Source: Allobrachymonas denitrificans DSM 15123 (GTDB lineage Bacteria > Pseudomonadota > Gammaproteobacteria > Burkholderiales > Burkholderiaceae_C). Taken from it: a stretch of 64,000 nt of DNA. Positions within the stretch are counted from its first letter, which is position 1. Each line of letters opens with the position of its first letter. The translations under genes were made by a program, and so were the position numbers. Location: assembly GCF_900110225.1 (NCBI RefSeq), contig NZ_FOCW01000001.1, positions 1,178,001 through 1,242,000 on the forward strand, given 5' to 3'. Below, in pieces: positions 47,790 to 54,806 of the stretch. The notes under the pieces were generated by a model that saw nothing but the letters and a program-made list of their open reading frames with translations, was not told the origin of the DNA and did not search any database.

Positions 47790-48758
47790 TCAGGGGGCCG
47801 GGCGCAGATGGTTCTGGAACGGATCTTCTGTCTGGAAACGCTGGTACAGCAGCGGTTGTGCCGCAGGCACATGGCCGTTGGCGCATTGCAGGTGCTGGTC
47901 CAGATGGCGTTCGGACGGCTGCAGCAGACGGCGGTAGAACTCGCGGCACATCAGGCGGGCTTCGTTGCCGGGCCAGTCATGGGGCAGCAGTTCTGCGGGG
48001 AGTTCCGGGTCACGCAGCAGCAGGCGGCGGTATTCGTGGATGAGCACCGTGCGCAGCAGGAAGGCGGTTTCGTCCGGAATCACGTCACCCAAGTGCTGGC
48101 GCAACGATTCGATCAGCGGACGGTAACGTGCCACGAACTCGGCGTAGTCGTTGCCCAGCTGCTCCAGGTTCCAGGCGCGCAGCACCATGTCGACATCGCG
48201 CGCCGAATTGCCGAAATGGTTTTCCACGGCGAGCAGCGGCATCAGTTCATGCAGCAATTCGCCCATGCCGTCGGCCATGAGGGCGTCGGAGGCGGCGTCC
48301 AGATCAGCGCTGGGATGGATGAAGCAGTCGGTGCCGAGCAGGCCGAAGCCTTGCCAGAACAGGGCGCGGCGCAGCTGGTCGCGCTGGCGTCCGGCAATGT
48401 CACCCACCACCAGCATCAGGCGCCAGCGGCGATCCCAGACCGGGGTGCTGGAGGCGTAGATGTGGCGGGCGGCATCTTCGATGCGCTGCTGGCCGGCGGG
48501 GGTAAGCAGGTAGTCGGCGCGGCGGCCGTGGGCTTCGGTACGTAGCCAGCCATCCTGGGCCAGACGGAAGACCGTGGTGCGGATCAGGCGTTCGCCGACA
48601 CCCAAAGGCTCCAGCAGGCGGATCAGGCTGCCCAGCCAGATGCGTCCGCCACGCGGATGGATCGCATCACCGAAAGCAGAGATGATGAGCGATCCGGCGC
48701 GGATACGGCGTTGCTGGCTGAAGGCGTCGAGATGGGCCTGAATGAGGGTGGCGGGCAT
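47790..48758 (-). CDS. paaX: Phenylacetate catabolism repressor PaaX
   Basis: GntR-like winged-helix repressor (322 residues; E. coli 316) that in known systems leaves DNA on binding phenylacetyl-CoA. The DNA-binding region spans about 20-90 (GSLIISAFGDAIHPRGG, RTTVFRLAQDGWLRTEAHGRR), and the PaaX central and C-terminal domains follow (FWQGFGLLGTD, IPDETAFLLRTVLIHEYRRLLLRDPELP). It is separated from iclR by 54 bp that contain a perfect TATAAT, so it may have its own promoter. It should control the divergent paaN operon, and possibly the diiron pair. Confidence 0.92.
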   Translation of the reverse strand: MPATLIQAHLDAFSQQRRIRAGSLIISAFGDAIHPRGGRIWLGSLIRLLEPLGVGERLIRTTVFRLAQDGWLRTEAHGRRADYLLTPAGQQRIEDAARHIYASSTPVWDRRWRLMLVVGDIAGRQRDQLRRALFWQGFGLLGTDCFIHPSADLDAASDALMADGMGELLHELMPLLAVENHFGNSARDVDMVLRAWNLEQLGNDYAEFVARYRPLIESLRQHLGDVIPDETAFLLRTVLIHEYRRLLLRDPELPAELLPHDWPGNEARLMCREFYRRLLQPSERHLDQHLQCANGHVPAAQPLLYQRFQTEDPFQNHLRPAP

Positions 48759-48787
48759 GCGGCGGGTTCCGCTGGGTCAAATACGCA

Positions 48788-48793
48788 ATTATA
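48788..48793 (-). promoter_or_regulatory. paaX: Predicted -10 of a paaX-specific promoter
   Basis: TATAAT on the minus strand lies 30 bp upstream of the paaX ATG, inside the 54-bp gap after iclR. The -35 17 bp upstream (GTAAAA) is poor, so use may depend on an activator. Confidence 0.45.
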
Positions 48794-48812
48794 GGAAGGC
48801 CGACGCAGCGTT

Positions 48813-49649
48813 TTACCCGCCCGGGATCGCGTCGATGTGGTTGAGGCGCGAGGCCTGTGCGTCCGGCTGTGTGGAGCCTAGCTGGCGGGACAGTGCCTGG
48901 GCCGCTTCGCGCAGCGCGTGCATGGCCATGCTGTCTTCACCCAGATCGCTCATGCCGACAATGCCCACAACCACCATCACCATGGTGATTTCGTTGCGGA
49001 AATTGAACACCGGTGCGCCCAGCGCCTGCACGCCGCCGGCAAAGTAATGCTCGCCGATGGCCACGATGCCTTTTTCGCGGATCTCTGCCAGACGCTGCTG
49101 CACATCGGCCATGGTCTGAATGGGCGCGTCAGCGGGCTGGCGGGCGAGTTCGGCCTGGATCAGGGCAGAGGTACGGCGCTCCGGCAGCCAGGCCGAAAAC
49201 ACCAGACCGCTGGCGCTGTTGAGCAGTTCCACGCTCACGCCGGTGACCACGTTGACCGTGATCGGGCGGCGCGGGCGTTCCCAGCGCACGATGACCGGGC
49301 CGTTGGCGCTCCAGACGGCGAGGGCGGTGGTTTCGTTGATCTGGTTGCGCAGGCGCGAGATGGCTTCCAGGCCCAGACGGATGCGGTCGATGCGGTTGAC
49401 GGCGGCCAGACCAATGTTGAGTGCAAAGGGGCCCAGGTCGTAATGCGAGGTGGCCGGGTCCTGGATCACCATGCCGGCGCGGATCAGGCTGACGAGGTAG
49501 CGGTGTGCCTTGGCCGGGGGCATGTCGGCCTGCAGGGCGATATCCTTGAGCATCATCGGCCCCTGGCTGTTGACCAGCACGCGTGCTACTGACAGTCCGA
49601 TTTCCAGCGACTGCACGCCGTTCTTGCTGTCCTTGTCTGGCTGGATCAT
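48813..49649 (-). CDS. IclR-family transcriptional regulator
   Basis: An IclR-type regulator of 278 residues. The winged HTH (LSVARVLVNSQGPMMLKDIALQADMPPAKAHRYLVSLIRAGMV) is followed by the ligand-binding domain (GPFALNIGLAA through about 255). IclR proteins often govern aromatic or acyl-CoA pathways, which suits this locus; the effector is unknown. The ATG at 49649 has AGGAG 9 nt upstream; the frame is open to 49694 but that region is occupied by a terminator hairpin, so the upstream start is unlikely. Confidence 0.88.
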   Translation of the reverse strand: MIQPDKDSKNGVQSLEIGLSVARVLVNSQGPMMLKDIALQADMPPAKAHRYLVSLIRAGMVIQDPATSHYDLGPFALNIGLAAVNRIDRIRLGLEAISRLRNQINETTALAVWSANGPVIVRWERPRRPITVNVVTGVSVELLNSASGLVFSAWLPERRTSALIQAELARQPADAPIQTMADVQQRLAEIREKGIVAIGEHYFAGGVQALGAPVFNFRNEITMVMVVVGIVGMSDLGEDSMAMHALREAAQALSRQLGSTQPDAQASRLNHIDAIPGG

Positions 49650-49668
49650 GAAGTGGCTCCTGACTGGC

Positions 49669-49703
49669 AAAAAAGCGGTGCGGTGCAGACGCACCCCACC
49701 GCT
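49669..49703 (-). terminator. Rho-independent terminator/attenuator before iclR
   Basis: Read on the minus strand, AGCGGTG/CACCGCT and the inner GGTGC/GCACC form a long stem with a 4-nt loop, followed by five to six Ts. It lies after the reductase stop and only about 20 nt before the iclR ATG, so it both ends the diiron/reductase transcript and sits in the iclR leader. Confidence 0.85.
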
Positions 49704-49745
49704 GAAGGGGGACGGGCCGTCCCCGGATGCTGGATCTGAACGGCC

Positions 49746-50801
49746 TCAGTTGGCCGTGTTCAGCAGGTGGGAGGCATCGGCCACCGTGGGTTGTTGCTGC
49801 GCAAAGAACCCTTCAGTGTAGATCATGCCGTCCTGCGCGCCGAGTGCCTTGACGGCATTCACGCAAGTGGCAACAAACTCCGGGCTGCCGGCTGCGAAGA
49901 TGGTGTGCTTGGACAGGTCGGGGAACAGGCCGGGCAGCACCTCGTTGACGCGACCTTGCAGGAAACCGTCCTTCTGTTCGCGCGTGAGGGTGACCTTGTA
50001 GTCGAAGTTGCGGTGCTTGGTGCGCCACCAGGCCATCATGCCGTGGCCATACACATCGGGTTCGGTACGGGCGGAGAACAGCAGGGTGACCGGCTTGCGG
50101 AACCCGCGGCGCAGGGCGGTTTCGGCCAGCGCCATGATGGGAGCCAGACCGGTTCCGGCTGCCAGGCACAGAATCGGAGTGTCGACCGCCGGGTCGCCGA
50201 TGAAGGTGCCGTAGGGGCCGGAGAGCTTGACGTTGTCGCCGATGGTGAGGGTGTCATGCACCCACTGGCTGGTCGGGCCGTCGTCGGAGCGGGCGATCTG
50301 CAGTGTGAGTTCGCCATCGGGACGCGGGGCGTTGGCGATGGAGAAGGCACGTGCCGGGATGGCATCGTTGCCCGGACCCAGGGTGACATACTGGCCGGGC
50401 CAGTAGCGCAGCGGCTTGCCGACCGGGCGCAGGCGCAGTTCGACCACGCGCGCGGCAACGACGCGCTTGTCGACCACGACGAAGAGGGCGTTTTCGCGCG
50501 GAGGGAACAGCTTGGGCTTGGCGTCTTCCGTGCCCCATTCGATTACCAGTTCGTCGGAAATCGGCTTGGCCATGCACATCAGGCCGAAGCCCTGGCGGCG
50601 GTCTTCCTGCGACAGGGCCATGTCCAGCACCATGCCCTGGTCGAACTGGCCGGACAGGACCTTGACCTTGCACTCGCCACAGGCGCCGGCACGGCAGTTG
50701 TTGGGCAGGGCGAAGCCCGCCTTTTCCAATGACATGAGCACGGTGTCGCCATAGGCGCACTCGACGGATTTGCCGGAAGGCTGCATCACGATGCGGGCCA
50801 T
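49746..50801 (-). CDS. 2Fe-2S/FAD/NAD(P)H oxidoreductase, oxygenase electron-transfer component
   Basis: A 351-residue reductase of the MmoC/BenC/TmoF layout. The N-terminal plant-type ferredoxin has C36, C41, C44 (NCRAGACGEC) and C76 (MCMAKP); the FAD domain has RAFSIANAP (about 150-158); the NAD(P)H domain has the GTGLAPIMA loop and the AAGSPEF segment. This order (ferredoxin first) is opposite to PaaE, where the 2Fe-2S domain is C-terminal. AGGAGA lies 7 nt before the ATG. It follows the diiron gene by 147 bp on the same strand and is its obvious electron donor. Confidence 0.9.
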   Translation of the reverse strand: MARIVMQPSGKSVECAYGDTVLMSLEKAGFALPNNCRAGACGECKVKVLSGQFDQGMVLDMALSQEDRRQGFGLMCMAKPISDELVIEWGTEDAKPKLFPPRENALFVVVDKRVVAARVVELRLRPVGKPLRYWPGQYVTLGPGNDAIPARAFSIANAPRPDGELTLQIARSDDGPTSQWVHDTLTIGDNVKLSGPYGTFIGDPAVDTPILCLAAGTGLAPIMALAETALRRGFRKPVTLLFSARTEPDVYGHGMMAWWRTKHRNFDYKVTLTREQKDGFLQGRVNEVLPGLFPDLSKHTIFAAGSPEFVATCVNAVKALGAQDGMIYTEGFFAQQQPTVADASHLLNTAN

Positions 50802-50881
50802 GTGTGTCTCCTGAATGTTTTCTGGTTATCGTCTGCTTGTGGGGGTTTTCGGGTGCACTCCCAGGGGAAGCGCACCGGGAA

Positions 50882-50929
50882 ACCGCCGTGGGGCGGTAGT
50901 ACAGGCAGGCCGCGCTTGCACACGGCCTG
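50882..50929 (-). promoter_or_regulatory. Two hairpins between the diiron gene and its reductase
   Basis: ACCGCC/GGCGGT (50882-50887 with 50892-50897, loop GGTG-type) and CAGGCCG/CGGCCTG (50906-50912 with 50923-50929). Neither has a T-tract. They lie in the 147-bp gap and could stabilise the upstream oxygenase message or reduce reductase expression. Confidence 0.45.
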
Positions 50930-50948
50930 ACCGGCAATTTTCCGGAAA

Positions 50949-51977
50949 TCAGAACACCGGAATGATGTCTTCCATGTCGATGTCGGACACTTCCTGGCCG
51001 GTGATGCCGACTTCGGGGATGGCGGGGAACGGAATGTTGTAGCGGTCCAGCACACCCTTCAGGTTCAGCATGGCGTTCTTCCAGTTTTCCAGCTTGGCTT
51101 CGTAGGTGGGGATGCCGAAACCGGCCATGCGCGCCACTTCCTCGGCTTCACGCTGGTTGGCGATGAAGTCTTCGGGCAGGTCCCAGAATTCCATCGGGGG
51201 CTCGAACAGCACGGCGGACAGGAACAGGTAGCCGGCGCGGATCTGCTTGGTGACCACGGCCTTGGTTTCCTCGGCGATCTTGGGATAGTCGCGCTCCATC
51301 ACGGCCATGCAGATGGCCATGTGGCGGCCTTCGTCGCGGCCGATGTTCTTGAAGCCTTCCTTGAACACGGCCTCGCGGCTGTTCTCGTACATCTGCTTGA
51401 AGATGGTGGCGGCAGCGATTTCGCCCATCAGGAAGGAGCTGAACAGCACGGCCAGGGAGTACTTCGGCACGGCCTGCTTGTAGCCGGTCCAGTAGCGGGA
51501 GCCGTTGAAGTACAGCCACTTGGTGTTCTTCTGCAGGCGCTTGCCCAGTTCGGTCTTGGGCTCGTAGGTGATGGGGTCGGGATGGCCCAGCAGCTTGGTG
51601 ATGGCCAGGCCGCACATGATTTCGTGGTTCTGCTCGTCGCGCTGGACGGAGAAGAAACACTTGCGCACGGGATCTTCCTCATGCACTTCGTAGGTCTTGA
51701 TCAGGGCTTCGGCGAACACCGGCGGCGCGGAGGCGTCGAACACGGAGAGCAGGGTCCACCAGTAGGCGATGGCTTCGCGCTCTTCCCAGGAGTAGCTGTC
51801 CACGTCCAGCGTGTCCCAGGGCAGTTTTTCGGGTTCCCAGTTCTCGCGCAGGGCGGCTTCCCACACTTCCTGCAGCTTCTTGGTGTGCGATTCCCAGGAC
51901 AGGGGGTACACGTTGGGTTGTTCGATCTCGGGCGGAAATTCCATCTTGTCCGCAAAGCGTTCCTTATGGCTGGCCAT
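50949..51977 (-). CDS. Ferritin-like (R2-like) diiron oxygenase of unknown specificity
   Basis: This 342-residue all-helical protein carries two E...ExxH units: E90, E115, H118 and E186, E216, H219 (segments RDEQNHE and RDEGRHM), the 4-Glu/2-His set of dinuclear-iron oxygenases. The E186-E216 spacing is slightly shorter than in methane monooxygenase-type subunits. It is not PaaA, whose sequence and context (paaABCDE) differ, nor a canonical R2 with its Asp first ligand. AAAAAC-rich AT sequence and GAGGAGA precede the ATG. It is divergent from paaN and followed by a matching reductase, so a two-component monooxygenase acting in or beside the phenylacetate pathway is the best inference. Substrate unknown. 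Confidence 0.8.
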   Translation of the reverse strand: MASHKERFADKMEFPPEIEQPNVYPLSWESHTKKLQEVWEAALRENWEPEKLPWDTLDVDSYSWEEREAIAYWWTLLSVFDASAPPVFAEALIKTYEVHEEDPVRKCFFSVQRDEQNHEIMCGLAITKLLGHPDPITYEPKTELGKRLQKNTKWLYFNGSRYWTGYKQAVPKYSLAVLFSSFLMGEIAAATIFKQMYENSREAVFKEGFKNIGRDEGRHMAICMAVMERDYPKIAEETKAVVTKQIRAGYLFLSAVLFEPPMEFWDLPEDFIANQREAEEVARMAGFGIPTYEAKLENWKNAMLNLKGVLDRYNIPFPAIPEVGITGQEVSDIDMEDIIPVF

Positions 51978-52334
51978 GTCTCATCTCCTCAAGGGTGGTT
52001 GGTACGGTGCAATGCCAGCCTGGACTGGCTGGTCTGGAAAAACTATAACACACGAAAAATAAAAACAATCGAAATGTGTATCACGTTGGTAGAAAACTGG
52101 AGCAATTCGCTCGGTTTTCAGCACATTGAAGAGAACGTGATAATGATCTATCCACATGATTTATCGATAGATTTACGCCATTCTTGCTTCTTTCGGAATG
52201 CATTCCACTAATCGTAAACCCTAGTGTGGTTTGGTGCAATTGATACTATAAAATCCGCTTCAACAACGATTCGTGTAGCACAACAAGTGCCAAACCCGCA
52301 GCGCCAGACAGCTGCTGAACTGGAGACGACAACA
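51978..52334. promoter_or_regulatory. Divergent AT-rich control region between the diiron gene and paaN
   Basis: No gene is seen in these 357 bp. Perfect 9-bp arms TATCACGTT (52079-52087) and AACGTGATA (52134-52142) enclose a second dyad, GAAAAC/GTTTTC with inner GAGC/GCTC (52092-52119). A minus-strand TATAGT (52042-52047) is a likely -10 for the diiron gene; TATAAA at 52247-52252 is a possible -10 for paaN. GATTCGTG (52268-52275) matches the core of the PaaX operator as I recall it, and lies just downstream of that -10, a position suited to repression. Confidence 0.6.
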
Positions 52335-54002
52335 ATGAGCCATCCCCTGTACGAGAAGCACAAGGCCACGCTGGAAGCAGGCCTCAAGGCCTTTGGCGAG
52401 CGCAGCTACTGGTCTGCCTATAACGAGATGCCCAGCCCCAAGGTCTATGGCGAGGATGCTCCGGCTGCCGGCAAGCAGGCGTTTGACGCGCTGCTGGGCA
52501 AGCAGTTCGAGCTCGATCAGCCGGGCAGCAATGGCTGGCAGGGCAGCGAAAAGTCTCCTTACGGCTCTGAACTGAACGTGCAATACCCCGCCTGCGACGT
52601 GGATACGCTGGTGGCGGCTGCCGAGAAGGCGATGGAATCCTGGCAGGCGCTGGGCCTGGAAGGCCGCACCGGTGTCTGTCTGGAAATGCTGGAGCGCCTG
52701 AACAAGCAGAGCTTCGAGATTGCCCATGCGGTGATGCAGACGACCGGCCAGGGCTGGATGATGGCGTTTCAGGCCGGCGGCCCGCACGCGCAGGATCGCG
52801 GCCTCGAGTCCGTAGTGGCGGCGCACCAGGTGCAGATGCTGTCTGCGCCCAACGCGCACTGGGAAAAGCCGCAGGGCAAGAACCCGCCGCTGGTGATGAA
52901 GAAGCACTTCGAGCTGGTCGGCAAGGGCGTGGGCGTGGTGATCGGTTGCGGCACCTTCCCGACCTGGAACACCTACCCGGGCCTGTTTGCTGCTTTGGCA
53001 ACCGGCAACGCCGTGATCGTCAAGCCGCACAGCAACTCCATCCTGCCGGCTGCCATCACCGTGCGTACCATGCGCGAGGTGCTGAAGGAGCAGGGCGTTG
53101 ATCCCAACCTGGTGAGCCTGTGCGTGACCAGCGGCCATGCCGACACGCAGAAGCTGGTGACGCATGCCGGCGTGCGTTCGGTGGACTTCACCGGCGGCAA
53201 CCACTTCGGCCACTGGCTGATCGACAACTGCAAGCAGGCTACCGTGTACGCCGAAATGGCCGGCGTGAACAACGTGGTGATCGACTCCACCGATGCCTAC
53301 AAGGCCATGCTGCGCAATCTGGCATTCACGCTGTCGCTGTATTCCGGCCAGATGTGCACCACTCCGCAGGCGATTCTGGTGCCGGCCGGCGGCATCGAGA
53401 CGGACGAAGGCCACAAGAGCTACGACGATGTCTGCAATGACCTGGCCAAGGCCGTTAGCGGCTTCCTGTCCAAACCCGAAGTGGCGCATGCGGTGCTGGG
53501 CGCGATCCAGTCCGGTGCCACGACCGACCGCATCAACGAAGCGGCGGCCGGTGTGCATGGCCGCGTGATTCTGGCGCCGCAGAAGCTGGAGAACCCCGAG
53601 TTTCCGAATGCCGTGGTCAGCACGCCGGTGCTGGTGGCGGTGGATGCGGCCGACGAGAAGGCCTACATGGAAGAGCGCTTCGGCCCGATCAGCTTTGTGG
53701 TGAAGACGGCGGATACAGCCGCCTCTGTTGCGCTGTCCGAGCGTCTGGTGCGCGAGTGCGGCGCGCTGACGGTGAGCGTGTATTCCACCAGCCGTGACGT
53801 CATCAACGCCATGATCAAGGCGACGCAGCGTTCCAAGGTGGCGCTGTCCATCAACCTGACGGGTGGCGTGTTCGTGAACCAGTCGGCAGCGTTCTCCGAC
53901 TACCACGGCACCGGTGGCAACCCGGGTGCCAACGCTTCCTATACCGATCTGGGCTTTGTGGCCAACCGTTTCGTCGTGGTGCAATACCGCGAGCATGCGT
54001 GA
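52335..54002 (+). CDS. paaN: Phenylacetate-pathway aldehyde dehydrogenase PaaN
   Basis: An ALDH-fold protein of 555 residues. The catalytic cysteine is C341 (YSGQMCTTPQ) and the general base region is YAEMAGVNNVV. It corresponds to the dehydrogenase part of E. coli PaaZ (681 aa), which oxidises the open-chain 3-oxo-5,6-dehydrosuberyl-CoA semialdehyde, but lacks the C-terminal MaoC-type oxepin-CoA hydrolase domain. That hydrolysis must be supplied elsewhere. The ATG at 52335 follows GGAG; the frame is open upstream into the control region. It is first in the operon, 7 bp before paaG. Confidence 0.9.
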   Translation: MSHPLYEKHKATLEAGLKAFGERSYWSAYNEMPSPKVYGEDAPAAGKQAFDALLGKQFELDQPGSNGWQGSEKSPYGSELNVQYPACDVDTLVAAAEKAMESWQALGLEGRTGVCLEMLERLNKQSFEIAHAVMQTTGQGWMMAFQAGGPHAQDRGLESVVAAHQVQMLSAPNAHWEKPQGKNPPLVMKKHFELVGKGVGVVIGCGTFPTWNTYPGLFAALATGNAVIVKPHSNSILPAAITVRTMREVLKEQGVDPNLVSLCVTSGHADTQKLVTHAGVRSVDFTGGNHFGHWLIDNCKQATVYAEMAGVNNVVIDSTDAYKAMLRNLAFTLSLYSGQMCTTPQAILVPAGGIETDEGHKSYDDVCNDLAKAVSGFLSKPEVAHAVLGAIQSGATTDRINEAAAGVHGRVILAPQKLENPEFPNAVVSTPVLVAVDAADEKAYMEERFGPISFVVKTADTAASVALSERLVRECGALTVSVYSTSRDVINAMIKATQRSKVALSINLTGGVFVNQSAAFSDYHGTGGNPGANASYTDLGFVANRFVVVQYREHA

Positions 54003-54009
54003 GGACGGC

Positions 54010-54804
54010 ATGGACTACCAGAACATTCTCTACAGCGTGCAGGACGGCGTCGCCCGCCTGACGCTGAACCGCCCCGACAAGCTCAACAGCTTCACCGGTG
54101 CCATGCATGCGGAAATCCGCCATGCGCTGGACCAGCTGGAGCAGGACGCCAGCGTGCGCGTGCTTCTGCTGACCGGCGCCGGCCGCGGCTTCTGCGCCGG
54201 CCAGGATCTGGCTGACCCGGACATGAATGCCGGCGAAGGCAAGATGGCCGACCTGGGCGCCGTGGTGGAGCGCAACTACCGTCCGCTGATCCTGCGTCTG
54301 CAAAACCTGCGCGTGCCGACCGTGGCTGCCGTGAACGGCATCGCTGCCGGCGCGGGGGCTTCGGTCGCACTGGCCTGCGATCTGGTGATTGCCACGCAGT
54401 CTGCCTCCTTTCTGCAGGCCTTCAGCAAGATCGGTCTGGTGCCGGATACCGGCGGTACCTGGTTCCTGCCGCAACGCGTGGGCATGGCGCGTGCCATGGG
54501 CCTGGCGCTGCTGGCCGAGAAGCTGTCTGCCCAACAGGCGGCCGACTGGGGCCTGATCTGGGCTGCCGTGGCTGACGATGAATTTGCGGCGCACGTCGAC
54601 AAGCTGCTGCAGATGCTGGCCCAGGCACCGACCAAGGCGCTGGTGCGCACGCGTCAGGCCATGCATGCGGCACCCGGCCACACACTGGAGCAGCAGCTGG
54701 CCATGGAGGGCGGCTTCATGCGCGAACTGGGCTGGAGCCACGACTACAACGAAGGTGTGGCTGCCTTCATGGCCAAGCGCGCGCCGCAGTTCAAGGGGGA
54801 ATGA
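54010..54804 (+). CDS. paaG: 1,2-Epoxyphenylacetyl-CoA isomerase
   Basis: Crotonase-family enzyme (264 residues) that turns ring-1,2-epoxyphenylacetyl-CoA into the oxepin and also shifts double bonds later in the pathway. FCAGQDL (oxyanion hole) and D146 in GLVPDTGGTW, the PaaG-type acid in place of the hydratase glutamates, are seen. Its presence implies that an aromatic epoxidase exists in this organism. The stop overlaps an ATG (54801) just ahead of paaH. Confidence 0.92.
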   Translation: MDYQNILYSVQDGVARLTLNRPDKLNSFTGAMHAEIRHALDQLEQDASVRVLLLTGAGRGFCAGQDLADPDMNAGEGKMADLGAVVERNYRPLILRLQNLRVPTVAAVNGIAAGAGASVALACDLVIATQSASFLQAFSKIGLVPDTGGTWFLPQRVGMARAMGLALLAEKLSAQQAADWGLIWAAVADDEFAAHVDKLLQMLAQAPTKALVRTRQAMHAAPGHTLEQQLAMEGGFMRELGWSHDYNEGVAAFMAKRAPQFKGE

Positions 54805-54806
54805 CG

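Noticed and set aside
50949-51977. Class I ribonucleotide reductase beta subunit or PaaA
   Set aside because: It lacks the usual R2 first-ligand aspartate context and radical-tyrosine neighbourhood, and has no partner alpha subunit; it does not match PaaA, and its reductase has the opposite domain order to PaaE.
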